Positions 1 through 8,872 of a stretch of 64,000 bases of DNA are shown here, piece after piece (the stretch's first letter is position 1; every line of letters starts with the position of its first letter). The notes beneath the pieces were generated by a model. The model was not told where the DNA came from. It saw only the letters and a program-made list of their open reading frames with translations, and ran no database searches. The stretch covers positions 163,687 through 227,686 of the forward strand of contig NZ_CP035425.1 in assembly GCF_006740685.1 (NCBI RefSeq), in the 5' to 3' direction. The DNA comes from Candidatus Nitrosopumilus sp. SW (lineage in GTDB: Archaea > Thermoproteota > Nitrososphaeria > Nitrososphaerales > Nitrosopumilaceae). The translations under genes and the position numbers were made by a program.

Positions 1-193
1 GCTCTTCTTTATCAAAGTCCATAGCAAGTGCTTTACCAGCAGCAGATGGGGCAATGATTCCAGAATAAGCTAAAAGGCTGTCACTCATGGTAGTCTTTCC
101 ATGGTCAACATGTGCGATTACACCAAAGTTTCGGATCTGATCCTTATTTTTGATAATTTTCATAACGTCGCTAGTTGACTTGAATTTTACCAT
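1..193 (-). CDS. fusA: Translation elongation factor aEF-2, N-terminal fragment
   Basis: The GTPase that drives ribosome translocation. The first 64 residues are in the window; the gene runs off the left edge. The start ATG at 193 is followed by a short lysine-rich leader and the G1 P-loop AHVDHGKTT at about residues 26-34. The next stretch, [20 protein letters not shown], is typical of archaeal and eukaryotic EF-2 rather than of aEF-1 alpha or aIF2 gamma. Only the start of the G domain is seen, so integrity of the gene cannot be judged. Confidence 0.93.
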   Translation of the reverse strand, partial: MVKFKSTSDVMKIIKNKDQIRNFGVIAHVDHGKTTMSDSLLAYSGIIAPSAAGKALAMDFDKEE

Positions 194-242
194 ATTCGCA
201 AACCCTAGGATTCAGCTATTAAACCTTATCAAAACAAAAAGA

Positions 243-1151
243 TCAATAGATCATTTGGTTGCTTACATTACGAATATTTTTTGCAGCGACAAAATGACAG
301 TCCTTTTTCCGTTTCTTTTTTGCCTCATTTAGTGCAAGGAACTGGGAAAGAAATGTGCAGTAAAGTATCTGGGATAATTTTTCAGAAGGCAGATTGGGGT
401 GAACTACATTAATTCCAATTTTCTTTAGGTTTTTGGCCAGTTGTTTATTGTGGGGGTTTTTTTCTTCAAAAATTATTACAGTATCACCACTTTTTGCAGA
501 AAACAATTCCATGTGGGAAAATTGCTCTATCCTAGAGTAATGAACATCATAACCCATTACTTCATAAAATTTTGCTGCACAAAACATTGCAAGAGGATAT
601 GTCAAGAGATTACCTAGAACATAGACCTTTTTTGATATCTTGATTTTTTTAGAATAACATTTTGTTTTTCTAAAAAGCACATCTGGTTTGTGAATAGAGA
701 TAGGTTTGACTAGGGAAATACACGTAAGTGCACTTTCTAAAAAGGAGAGACTACCTGCAGTAAACACATCATTATTTGGAGAATTTAGCAAGATTACACC
801 ATCAGATGCTTTGGCTAGTCGACTGTCAGATTTTGAAGTAATTGCAATTGATTTTTTTGCAAATTTTGCAGTTTTGATATTAGTAATGGTATTTCCAGAA
901 ATTGAAACAAAATAGACATGTTTTGATTTTATCAAATGCTTGTTTTTGTACAAATCCAAAGGATCCATTGCTTTTATCAATCCATCTGAAAAAGATTCAG
1001 CAAGTAATGATGAAATTAATGAGTCACCACTACCTGTAAAAATAGTATTTTTTTGAAGAGATTTAGAAATAGGTTTTTGTTTTTTAAAAGATTTTAGAAA
1101 ATCAACTTGAAGATGTATGTCTTTTTCAAATGCATCTATTGTGTTCATCAA
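243..1151 (-). CDS. SIS-domain sugar-phosphate isomerase-like protein
   Basis: A 302-residue protein with a sugar-isomerase (SIS) fold. An FTGSGDSLISS motif near residues 38-48 matches the phosphosugar-binding glycine/serine loop, and FVSISGNTITNI near residues 81-92 is the second SIS signature. The second half (YPLAMFCAAKFYEVMGYDVHYSR, then QFSHMELFS) resembles the C-terminal lobe of archaeal phosphoglucose/phosphomannose isomerases. A sugar-phosphate isomerase or a SIS sensor are both possible. It lies between aEF-2 on the same strand and mqnD on the other. The lysine-rich C-terminus is unusual. Confidence 0.7.
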   Translation of the reverse strand: MMNTIDAFEKDIHLQVDFLKSFKKQKPISKSLQKNTIFTGSGDSLISSLLAESFSDGLIKAMDPLDLYKNKHLIKSKHVYFVSISGNTITNIKTAKFAKKSIAITSKSDSRLAKASDGVILLNSPNNDVFTAGSLSFLESALTCISLVKPISIHKPDVLFRKTKCYSKKIKISKKVYVLGNLLTYPLAMFCAAKFYEVMGYDVHYSRIEQFSHMELFSAKSGDTVIIFEEKNPHNKQLAKNLKKIGINVVHPNLPSEKLSQILYCTFLSQFLALNEAKKKRKKDCHFVAAKNIRNVSNQMIY

Positions 1152-1232
1152 TCAAAATAGATTTTTGGCATATATTAGAAAATCTGTTTAGAGTATGTTT
1201 TGATTTTTATTACGACTGACTAGGGTAAGATT

Positions 1233-2060
1233 ATGGAAATTTCAGTAGGTCATACTCCTGATTCAGATGATGCATTCATGTTTTATGGAATGTTTACAGG
1301 AAAAGTTCCATCACCAGATTTCAAAGTAACCCATGTGATTGAAGATATTGAAAAATTAAATCGCAAAGCTACAGATCCACAATTAGACGTCACAGCAGTT
1401 TCAGTTCATGCATGTGCATACATCCCAGGATATACAATATTGCGTAGTGGCGGAAGTTTTGGAATTGGATACGGCCCAATTGTTACAGCCAGAGAACAGA
1501 TGACTATTGATGAGATAAAAAAATGCAAAATTGCAATTCCAGGAAAGATGACATCTGCATTTTTACTATTACAATTAATGATTGGAAAATTTGATTATGT
1601 TGAAATGAATTTTAGCGACATTCCAGAAGCAGTAAAGTCAGGCAAGGTAGATGCAGGCCTGGTAATTCATGAAACACAATTATCATATGAACAAGAAGGA
1701 AATGTCAAAATCTTAGATGTAGGTGAGTGGTGGCACAAAACTACAAACGGATTACCAGTTCCACTTGGAATTAATGTTATGAGAACTGATTTAGGAATGG
1801 AAACAATCCACAAATTTGATCAGTATCTTCAAGCATCAATAGAGTACGGTTTAGAGAATTTAGAAGATGCATTAGAATATGCAATGCAGTATTCTAGAGG
1901 AAAACCACGAGACTTGATTGAAAAGTTTGTAAAAATGTATGTAAATCAAGTGACTGTCAACATGGGAGATTCTGGAGAAGAGTCCATACGAAGATTATTT
2001 GAGATGGCAAAAGAAAAAAATCTTGTTCCGGATTTTGAATTAAGTATAGCCATCAAGTAA
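1233..2060 (+). CDS. mqnD: 1,4-dihydroxy-6-naphthoate synthase (MqnD family)
   Basis: Menaquinone biosynthesis by the futalosine route: MqnD converts cyclic dehypoxanthinyl-futalosine to 1,4-dihydroxy-6-naphthoate. The 275-residue protein begins with the family signature GHTPDSDDAFMFYG (residues 6-19), followed by DVTAVSVHACAYI and the GYGPIV strand, in a periplasmic-binding-protein type fold. Its length is usual for the family. MqnA is a close relative, but the TPDSDDAFMFYG motif fits MqnD better. A second futalosine-route gene (mqnE) lies about 4 kb downstream on the other strand. Confidence 0.85.
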   Translation: MEISVGHTPDSDDAFMFYGMFTGKVPSPDFKVTHVIEDIEKLNRKATDPQLDVTAVSVHACAYIPGYTILRSGGSFGIGYGPIVTAREQMTIDEIKKCKIAIPGKMTSAFLLLQLMIGKFDYVEMNFSDIPEAVKSGKVDAGLVIHETQLSYEQEGNVKILDVGEWWHKTTNGLPVPLGINVMRTDLGMETIHKFDQYLQASIEYGLENLEDALEYAMQYSRGKPRDLIEKFVKMYVNQVTVNMGDSGEESIRRLFEMAKEKNLVPDFELSIAIK

Positions 2061-2086
2061 TTATAGAACAAAAAAGAAAAAAAATC

Positions 2087-2377
2087 ATGGGAGACGGTAT
2101 TGGTGGAGCAGTTATCAATATTCTTACAAACAATGCTTTTGAATTGCTAATCAGTCACACTAGAAAAGATAACCAAGAAGAATACGGTAAAGTAGAAAAA
2201 ATAATCATGAGTAAAATTGACGATCCGAATCAACCACAATATGAAGAAAAAACAAAAGAGGATTTAGAAAGAGCATTGAAAGGAAAATTTGTTTCATGTA
2301 ATGTGCAATACAGAGATAAAAAAACAGATGCACTTGTTTGCAATGTATTTGTGCAAAGACCCCCAGAAGGATTTTAG
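2087..2377 (+). CDS. Conserved hypothetical protein, 96 aa
   Basis: A soluble, charged 96-residue protein that I do not recognise. It starts 26 bases after mqnD on the same strand, behind a purine-rich run (aaaaaagaaaaaaa). The sequence has a hydrophobic N-terminal part, a central acidic helix-like stretch (YEEKTKEDLERALKG) and a beta-like C-terminus. No cysteines form a metal site and there is no signal peptide. Cotranscription with mqnD is possible from spacing alone. Confidence 0.7.
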   Translation: MGDGIGGAVINILTNNAFELLISHTRKDNQEEYGKVEKIIMSKIDDPNQPQYEEKTKEDLERALKGKFVSCNVQYRDKKTDALVCNVFVQRPPEGF

Positions 2378-2462
2378 AAATTTTAGCATAAAAAAATATC
2401 ATATTATTAAATTAGGAGCATCTCATTTTTATTTCACAAAATCACAGAAAAATTGAGGGGTA

Positions 2463-5400
2463 TTGGTGCAAGTAGCATTATTAGGATTATTGATACTCGT
2501 AGGTAGCATCCCCATTTCAGGAATAAATTTTGCAGATGCTCAAACTGATGAAATCCCAGAGTGGGTAAAGAGGACTTTGGAATTGTGGTCAAATGGAGAA
2601 ATTTCCAATGAAGAATTTGTAAGGGCAATTGATTATTTATCTCAAAAAGGAATTGTGGAAATTTCTTCAACCACAGATAAAGAATTGAAAAGAGATGTAG
2701 AATATCTAAAGGCAAAAGCAGAGGTATTCCAACAAGAAGTCAAAGAATTAAGAGACGAAAATGAAGAGTATAGAATACTACTCAAAAGTCAGGAAATGAA
2801 TAGATCAGGACAATTTCCAACATCAATGTCATCAATTTTTGATGAATATCAAGCATTGAAAAAAGAAGTTGACAGATTACGAGAGACAAACAAGAGGATG
2901 TCAACTAATATCGATGCATGGGTAGCAAACATGAATCCAGAAACAACTGTTTTAGGAAATTCTAATGATAATGGGTTAGTTCAAGTCAAATCAGATGTAA
3001 TTGAGGAATTAAATAATTTAAAAGTAGAAAATAAAAAGTTACAAAATAAAATTACAGAATTAGATGAGAAAAAAGAATCCTATAAACAAAATATTGAACT
3101 GTTAAAAATTGAAAATGAAAATAAACAACAACTAATTGCAATTCTAAAAGAAAAGAATCAAGAAAATAGAAACAGTGCTAATGAATTAATTCAAGATAAG
3201 GAAACATATGAATCGCTAATCACGAAATTAAAAAATGAAAGCTTTATTCAAAAACAAAAAATCATTGAATATGAAAATAAAATAAAATCATATGATGAGA
3301 CAATAAAGCAAATTAGTGGAGAAAAAATACAAACAGATGAAACAGTTGTTAGTTTGAAAAATCAAAATACTGGCTACATTAATGCCATAAATCAATTAGA
3401 AAACTTAAACCAAGAACAAAAATTACAATTATCATCAATAACTAATGAGCTTCTAAATGCAAATGAGGCAATAATGAAATTTTCAGCAGAAATTCAGGAC
3501 TATGAGAACAAAATAGGCACGCTTGAGGATGAAAATAATCAGTATAAAAATAGGATTGACCAGTTGGGGTTGCAAAATACAGAATATGAAAATAAAATTT
3601 CACAGCTAGAGTCAGAAAATATTGAGCAACGAAAAACATTGATAGGAATAATGAATGATGCAGAAGAATCAAATGAATTTGCAACAGCATTAAACTCTAG
3701 ATTATCAGAATTCCAAAAAATAATCAAAGAGTTAGAAGATGAAAATGAACAATACAAAACAACCATACATGAACTAGAAAATGAAAATTTTGAGAAAAAT
3801 ACATCATTAATTTCAATGAAAAGTGAGTTTGATAAGATGAATCAATTAGTAAACGAGTTAAACTCCAAAGTAGCCAAATATGAAAATACAATTCAAGTTT
3901 TAGAAGATGAAAATGAACTACTCAAAAATAACATGATGCAGGTAAATGATGAAAGCATATCAGAATACGAGTCACTTGTAAGACAGTTACAAGGCGAAAA
4001 AACTATTCAGCAAGAAAGCATTACTTTGATGAAAATAGAAATTGAGGAATCTAACGAGTTAATCAATTCACTAAATTCAAAGATTGTGAGTTATCAAAAA
4101 CAACTAAGTCTATTTGAAGAAGAAAACTCTCAATATAGAAATGAAATTACAGATTTGAAAAATACCAATGAATCTCAACAAGATTCTTTGAATTCATTTG
4201 ATACGGGCATAAATGAAAGCGATGAGATGATCAAATTACTTGTAAATGAAAATAAAATGTATCAAAGTACAATAGACAAACTCAGAGAAGAAAACAGATT
4301 ATTGGAAAATAAAGTAAGTGTAGTTTCAAATGAAAATACTGATAGTTTAATCACCATATCAGAAATTGAATCGGAAAATAAAGAAATGAGAAAACAAGTT
4401 GAACTACTACAATCAGAAATCAGACAAAAGCACGAGCAAATTCAGAATCTAAAGCAGGTTCAAGAACAAAAAGATGTCAAATATGAGCAAATTCAGGCAC
4501 AAATGTCAACAAAGCAGTCTGTAAAAGAACCAGCAATCAACACAGCAAATGAAAAAGATGATGCGTTGATTGTTGAGTTGAACTATCTTAAAGCAAAAAA
4601 TCTGGTTAATGATGAAGAGATAGAAATACTCAGAGCAGAAAATGAAGAGTATAGAGTTTTGTTAAACTTGTTAAAGAAAGGTGAGAGTTCATCCACAGGT
4701 ATTCAAAATACAGATTATGATAAAATTGACAATGGTCAAGGAGTCATAGTATACAACAATGCAAATCCAGAAAAAACATTACCAAGTGACTGGATAGCAA
4801 GAGTAGATAATTCAAAAACATATCCAATTTACATTGAAAAAAGTCCTTCATGGTCAAAAGACATGTCAATAGAAGTTACCGAGGCTTTGAGATTTTGGGA
4901 ATTGACTGCAAACGTAAAATTTGAAATCGTAGACTCACCATCATTTGGAATTACTTCGATTAATTGGGAAAGAGAATTAAAAAATGGATATGATGGTTAT
5001 GTTGTTGGTCAAACAAATGTTTCAATTGGATTAGGTAGTAGCGACTGTGATGGAAAATGGAAAGCATACAGTTCAGAATCCATAAAGAGTATTTTGATTC
5101 ATGAGATTGGTCACACAGTAGGATTAGATCATGCAGTAAGTAAATCAAACATAATGTATCCAATGATTCAAGATGCAAAATTTGCACCAATTGAACAACT
5201 AGTAACAATTCCACAAGATGAATCAGTATTCATAAAGGGATGTTCATTTAGTGCAGATCCGGTTTACAAATACAATGTAAAAGTCAATGATTCAAAGACT
5301 GCAGATATTTTCTTTGTGCCATCAATTGATGAAAAATTCAAAGTAGATTCTGGAATGACTTTTGACTATTATTCAGACATTAATTGTATAGGACTAGAAA

Positions 5401-5510
5401 AATCATACAAAAATGGAGCCTGCAAAGTGGCAGATTCTGCAGGAATGTTGATAATTAACTCAGGAGATCAAGGTACAATTTCCTTGAAAATCTACCTAGA
5501 AGAGCAATAA
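2463..5510 (+). CDS. Large secreted coiled-coil protein with C-terminal matrixin-like metalloprotease domain
   Basis: A 1015-residue exported protein. A signal peptide (VALLGLLILVGSIPISGINFADAQ) is followed by an EWVKRTLELWSNGEISNEEF segment, a small module common at the N-terminus of secreted thaumarchaeal proteins. About 650 residues of heptad-rich Glu/Lys/Asn coiled coil follow, with repeated LEDEN and NEQYK units. The C-terminal part carries the metzincin zinc site HEIGHTVGLDH (His880, His884, His890, catalytic Glu881) and a downstream Met-turn-like IMYPM, placing it near the M10 matrixin family. The start is TTG at 2463 or GTG at 2466. A stalk-borne surface protease is the likely arrangement. 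Confidence 0.85.
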   Translation: MVQVALLGLLILVGSIPISGINFADAQTDEIPEWVKRTLELWSNGEISNEEFVRAIDYLSQKGIVEISSTTDKELKRDVEYLKAKAEVFQQEVKELRDENEEYRILLKSQEMNRSGQFPTSMSSIFDEYQALKKEVDRLRETNKRMSTNIDAWVANMNPETTVLGNSNDNGLVQVKSDVIEELNNLKVENKKLQNKITELDEKKESYKQNIELLKIENENKQQLIAILKEKNQENRNSANELIQDKETYESLITKLKNESFIQKQKIIEYENKIKSYDETIKQISGEKIQTDETVVSLKNQNTGYINAINQLENLNQEQKLQLSSITNELLNANEAIMKFSAEIQDYENKIGTLEDENNQYKNRIDQLGLQNTEYENKISQLESENIEQRKTLIGIMNDAEESNEFATALNSRLSEFQKIIKELEDENEQYKTTIHELENENFEKNTSLISMKSEFDKMNQLVNELNSKVAKYENTIQVLEDENELLKNNMMQVNDESISEYESLVRQLQGEKTIQQESITLMKIEIEESNELINSLNSKIVSYQKQLSLFEEENSQYRNEITDLKNTNESQQDSLNSFDTGINESDEMIKLLVNENKMYQSTIDKLREENRLLENKVSVVSNENTDSLITISEIESENKEMRKQVELLQSEIRQKHEQIQNLKQVQEQKDVKYEQIQAQMSTKQSVKEPAINTANEKDDALIVELNYLKAKNLVNDEEIEILRAENEEYRVLLNLLKKGESSSTGIQNTDYDKIDNGQGVIVYNNANPEKTLPSDWIARVDNSKTYPIYIEKSPSWSKDMSIEVTEALRFWELTANVKFEIVDSPSFGITSINWERELKNGYDGYVVGQTNVSIGLGSSDCDGKWKAYSSESIKSILIHEIGHTVGLDHAVSKSNIMYPMIQDAKFAPIEQLVTIPQDESVFIKGCSFSADPVYKYNVKVNDSKTADIFFVPSIDEKFKVDSGMTFDYYSDINCIGLEKSYKNGACKVADSAGMLIINSGDQGTISLKIYLEEQ

Positions 5511-5569
5511 AATCAAAAAAAATTACAATCCAATTTCCTAATATATGATAAATTCAGAATAAAGTCAGT

Positions 5570-5845
5570 TTGGTGTTAATTGATAAGAAGATTTTTGCTG
5601 CAGGCATTGCAATGATTATTGCAGGTGTCATTATCGGAATAACTACAGGCGAAGGACCAACAGGTCATGCAGGAATGACTGAAGAGGAGATAATTGATTT
5701 GATGGTTGCTGAAGATGAAAACCAGGCATTACAGTTATTGTATGGATTGTTAATTGGTGTTGGATTTTTGTTAGTTTTGATAAGTTTTGGAGCAAGACGT
5801 AGAAAAGGAAGCGCAAAAAGAACAGAAAAAAAACCTGCAGAATAA
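5570..5845 (+). CDS. Small membrane protein with two transmembrane helices
   Basis: A 91-residue protein with two hydrophobic segments (IFAAGIAMIIAGVIIGITTG and LLYGLLIGVGFLLVLISFGA) joined by an acidic loop (MTEEEIIDLMVAEDEN). It ends in a basic tail (RRRKGSAKRTEKKPAE), so the C-terminus is probably cytoplasmic. The start is TTG at 5570 or the next codon, GTG. I do not recognise a family beyond a small thaumarchaeal membrane protein. Confidence 0.7.
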   Translation: MVLIDKKIFAAGIAMIIAGVIIGITTGEGPTGHAGMTEEEIIDLMVAEDENQALQLLYGLLIGVGFLLVLISFGARRRKGSAKRTEKKPAE

Positions 5846-5883
5846 TTCAAACTTTTTTTATCTGATAAAAATAAAGAGAAGGA

Positions 5884-6189
5884 ATGATTCATGCAGAAAT
5901 TAGCGTGTATCCAATGGCAACAAAAACTACCAGTGCAAGTTTTTACATTGCAAAAGCAATAGAATCAATTCAAAAAATTGACAATCTCAAATATGAAATT
6001 AATCCTATGGGTACTATTTTAGAATCAAATGATATGGATGTAATCAATAAAGCTACAAAACAAATGACTGAAACAGTTCACAATTTAGGAATTAATAGAG
6101 TAGAAGTTGTAATTAAAATAGATTCAAGAAAGGATAAAGACCAAAGCGGGAAAGAAAAATTAGAATCTATTAAAAAACATCTAAATTAA
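5884..6189 (+). CDS. MTH1187/YkoF-type thiamine-binding-like protein (DUF77)
   Basis: A 101-residue protein of the MTH1187 family. It has the family start IHAEISVYPMAT, the central IEPMG/INPMGTILE pattern and the spacing of a ferredoxin-like fold. Bacterial relatives bind thiamine or related pyrimidines; the archaeal ligand is not settled. The gene converges on mqnE and their stop codons overlap by 4 bases. Length matches the family. Confidence 0.8.
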   Translation: MIHAEISVYPMATKTTSASFYIAKAIESIQKIDNLKYEINPMGTILESNDMDVINKATKQMTETVHNLGINRVEVVIKIDSRKDKDQSGKEKLESIKKHLN

Positions 6190-7304
6190 AAATTCTTTAA
6201 AATTTCAAAATGAGTATTTCGTTGTGCAGGAGTACGTCCTATCTCTTTTACCATAGTTGCAAGTTCATCTACTGAAGAACTAGTTTCTTTTCCTGCAGCA
6301 CGATAGATTTCTTCAGAAAATGCAGTTCCTACTAAATCACTTCCACCATTAGACAAAGCCACCTGAGCAAGTTTCTTGCCATATGCTACCCAATAAACAG
6401 AGATATTATTCAGGTAATTTGCAAGCATAAGTCTAGACAATGCAATTACTCTCAAGTCATACACAGAAGAGCATTCATTGTTTACCAAGTGTTTTTGTTC
6501 TAATTCAGTATTATCCAAGCTGAATTTTAAAGGAATAAGTGTAATGAACCCGTTTGTTTTCTTTTGCAAGTCACGAATTTTAATGAGATGATCAACGATA
6601 TGTTCAGGTTTTTCAATATGTCCATAAAGCATAGTTACATTACTTTTAATTCCCATGTTATGTGCTTCTTCAATTACATCTAACCATTCTTGTCCAGTAC
6701 ATTTTCCTCTAACAATTTCTTTTCTAATTTCTGGATGAAATAGTTCTGCACCTCCACCAGGCATTGAATCCAATCCAGCGTCTTTTAGACGAGATAAAAT
6801 TTCTTTAGTAGAATTTTTAGTAAGTTTTGACAAGTAAAAAATTTCTGCAGCAGTTAATGCTTTGATGTTTAGTTGAGGATGATTTTTCTTGATTATTTTC
6901 ATCATGTCTTCATAATATTCAAGTGGAAGTTTTGGATGAAATCCTCCAACAATGTGTACTTCAGTGGCGCCCATTTGTTTTGCAATTCCAACTCGTTGTT
7001 CGATTTCTTGAGGAGTTAATGTGTAAGCATCTTCTGCGCCATCTTTTCTATAAAATGCACACATTTGACAACTTGCAGTACAGACATTGGTGTAATTCAT
7101 GTAGTAAGATGCTGCAAAAGTTACAGTGTCACCAACTAATTCTTTTCTTCGAGTATCAGCTACTGCACCAAGCAAATGTAAATTATCATAATTCATCAAT
7201 TCTAAGCCGTCTTTGTAGGATAATTCCTGACCAGCAATTGCACGATCTAGTGCCTGAGAATCCCCTACCAATTGATCTAACATATTTTTACTCATTCCCA
7301 TCAT
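6186..7304 (-). CDS. mqnE: Aminofutalosine synthase (radical SAM)
   Basis: Radical SAM enzyme of the futalosine menaquinone route, joining SAM to 3-[(1-carboxyvinyl)oxy]benzoate to give aminofutalosine. The iron-sulfur site is CTASCQMC (Cys75, Cys79 and Cys82 from the chosen start). MPGGGAELF at about residue 181 and TMLYGHIEKPEHIVDHL separate MqnE and MqnC from the F420 enzyme CofH, which usually has a TAAE motif; the latter fits MqnE best. The start chosen is ATG at 7304, preceded by an AAGGA at a suitable distance. The frame stays open to a TTG at 7343. A partner of mqnD in this window. Confidence 0.83.
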   Translation of the reverse strand: MMGMSKNMLDQLVGDSQALDRAIAGQELSYKDGLELMNYDNLHLLGAVADTRRKELVGDTVTFAASYYMNYTNVCTASCQMCAFYRKDGAEDAYTLTPQEIEQRVGIAKQMGATEVHIVGGFHPKLPLEYYEDMMKIIKKNHPQLNIKALTAAEIFYLSKLTKNSTKEILSRLKDAGLDSMPGGGAELFHPEIRKEIVRGKCTGQEWLDVIEEAHNMGIKSNVTMLYGHIEKPEHIVDHLIKIRDLQKKTNGFITLIPLKFSLDNTELEQKHLVNNECSSVYDLRVIALSRLMLANYLNNISVYWVAYGKKLAQVALSNGGSDLVGTAFSEEIYRAAGKETSSSVDELATMVKEIGRTPAQRNTHFEILKNF

Positions 7305-7359
7305 GATATATTCCTTAGTTAGGCCCAAGAAATAAGTAGTCAAATTACAATATCAATGC

Positions 7360-7533
7360 ATGGTGCTCCCTTTAGTAGACGAACATAAACCAAAATGCTA
7401 TCTATGCCACGAAGGGTTTGAAGATTTAGAGAGTCTCAGAGAACATCAAAATTCTAAACACAAAGAGTTTTTTGAATCACATGAAAAAGAAATGAACCGA
7501 GAGCCAGCACCTGGCGATGTTACGGTGTTTTGA
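7360..7533 (+). CDS. Single C2H2 zinc-finger protein, 57 aa
   Basis: A short gene with a clear C2H2 finger: CYLC, a 12-residue spacer, then HQNSKH (C-x2-C-x12-H-x4-H). An acidic tail follows. The ATG lies 55 bases from the divergent mqnE start, and the 3' end overlaps the converging TPR gene by 14 bases. Single-finger proteins of this size are common in thaumarchaea and are often missed because of length. Nucleic-acid or protein binding is plausible; no partner is indicated. Confidence 0.75.
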   Translation: MVLPLVDEHKPKCYLCHEGFEDLESLREHQNSKHKEFFESHEKEMNREPAPGDVTVF

Positions 7534-8014
7534 TTTTATTTTCATTAATAGATTTTAGCAAGTCTTGAGCCATATCTTTTGAAATACTGGCCAAATCAAA
7601 CTCTTTATCAATAGATAGTGCTTTTTTGAAATGTTTTAGGGCTTCATGTAGTTTTCCAGTTTCTCCTAAAGACAGTCCTTTGTATGCCAATGCCATTGCA
7701 CATTTTTTATCAATTTTTAAGACATGATCATAACACTTTATCGCTTCTTCATATTTTTGATCAGAATGTAATGCAGTACCTTTGTTTAGTAATGCATCAA
7801 TGTTTTCAGGAGAAACCAATAGTGCTTTATCATATGTTCTAATTGCAAGTTTGATTCGACCCATGTTTTGGAGAGTAACTCCTTTATCGATTAGGGCACC
7901 AATGTTTGAGGGATCATTTTTTAGCACAAGATCATAAAGTTGGATGGCATCACTAAAATCACCATCCTCAACACATTCGTAGGCTTCAGCTAGCATTCGA
8001 TCTGTGTTATTCAA
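7520..8014 (-). CDS. TPR repeat protein, 164 aa
   Basis: A protein made almost entirely of four tetratricopeptide repeats, each with the A/G-Y-A/P pattern (for example DAIQLYDLVLKNDPSN, LAIRTYDKALLVSPEN, EAIKCYDHVLKIDKK, EALKHFKKALSIDKE). It is a probable protein-protein adaptor in the cytoplasm. It lies just downstream of a second, smaller TPR gene on the same strand, and the two may be cotranscribed. Confidence 0.85.
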   Translation of the reverse strand: MNNTDRMLAEAYECVEDGDFSDAIQLYDLVLKNDPSNIGALIDKGVTLQNMGRIKLAIRTYDKALLVSPENIDALLNKGTALHSDQKYEEAIKCYDHVLKIDKKCAMALAYKGLSLGETGKLHEALKHFKKALSIDKEFDLASISKDMAQDLLKSINENKIKTP

Positions 8015-8068
8015 TACAGAAGATAATATTTTGTTAATAATATAGATTCACTATTTGTCAATAACAGA

Positions 8069-8296
8069 TCAAGAAGCATTTCTATCACGAGGATCAATAT
8101 TGAGAGATTTGTTAAAACAATCCATTGCCTCTTCGTACCTACCAAGACTTCGTAATGTTATACCTTTGTAATTCCACAAATCAGGATCGTCTTGATTCAA
8201 AAGCAGTGCCTGCTCAAAAAACCCAAGTGCATCATCAAATTTTCCATCCTCTAGTAGGATCTTACCACGAGACACAAGTTCTTGAATTTCGTCCAC
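8069..8296 (-). CDS. Short TPR repeat protein, 75 aa
   Basis: Two TPR units are visible (DDALGFFEQALLLNQDD and EAMDCFNKSLNIDPRD) after a short leader. It resembles the N-terminal part of the neighbouring 164-residue TPR protein, so the pair may derive from one duplication. Fifty-four bases separate it from that gene, and no frameshift joining the two was found. Confidence 0.8.
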   Translation of the reverse strand: MDEIQELVSRGKILLEDGKFDDALGFFEQALLLNQDDPDLWNYKGITLRSLGRYEEAMDCFNKSLNIDPRDRNAS

Positions 8297-8418
8297 AAGG
8301 AATGTAATTTAGTATTTGTATTAAATTTGAAAAATTATAAAAAAAATTGAGCCTGGTAAATTAAACAAACTTTTAGTTATTTAGTGAAAATTTAAATAAA
8401 TTTTTCATCATAGAAAAT

Positions 8419-8862
8419 ATGAATTTGGATAAAACAGATGAGAAAATTTTAAGAAATCTGATGGTAGATGCACGATTATCAGCACGACAGTTAGCACTAA
8501 AACTCGGCATGTCAACTGTAACAGTTCTATCAAGAATCAAAAAGATGGAAAAGGAGAAGATCATTAAAGGGTATTCAGCAATGATTGATCATGAGAAATT
8601 AGGATATTCTCTTACTGCAATAATTGAAATCATTGCAAAAAACGACAAAGTTGTGGATGTTGAAGAAGAGATATCAAAGTTTGAAAATGTTTGTGGTGTT
8701 TACGATATAACAGGTTCAACAGATACAATAATCATTGCAAAATTTAAGGAGAGAAATGAGTTAAGTAAGTTTGTCAAAGAGCTTGCCTCTATTCCAAATG
8801 TAGAAAATACAATCACTCATGTAGTATTAAATACTGCAAAAGAAGATTTTAGATTATCATAG
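8419..8862 (+). CDS. Lrp/AsnC-family transcriptional regulator
   Basis: A 147-residue regulator with an N-terminal winged helix (DEKILRNLMVDARLSARQLALKLGMSTVTVLSRIKKME). A C-terminal RAM ligand-binding domain follows (GVYDITGSTDTIIIAKFKE is its beta-strand core). The length is that of a complete Lrp/AsnC protein. Such proteins bind promoters as dimers or octamers and sense amino acids. The J-domain gene starts only 10 bases downstream, which suggests cotranscription. Confidence 0.92.
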   Translation: MNLDKTDEKILRNLMVDARLSARQLALKLGMSTVTVLSRIKKMEKEKIIKGYSAMIDHEKLGYSLTAIIEIIAKNDKVVDVEEEISKFENVCGVYDITGSTDTIIIAKFKERNELSKFVKELASIPNVENTITHVVLNTAKEDFRLS

Positions 8863-8872
8863 TGAAAAAGAA

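Noticed and set aside
150-332. 60-residue plus-strand open frame
   Set aside because: It lies over the aEF-2 start and the SIS gene end, in an unsupported frame.
3442-3690. Antisense open frames inside the coiled-coil protein gene
   Set aside because: They arise from the biased composition of the coiled-coil coding strand and have no promoter or motif.
6186-7304. F420 enzyme CofH as identity of the radical SAM gene
   Set aside because: The GGGAEL motif and the TMLYGHIE block fit MqnE; CofH would be expected to have a TAAE-type motif.
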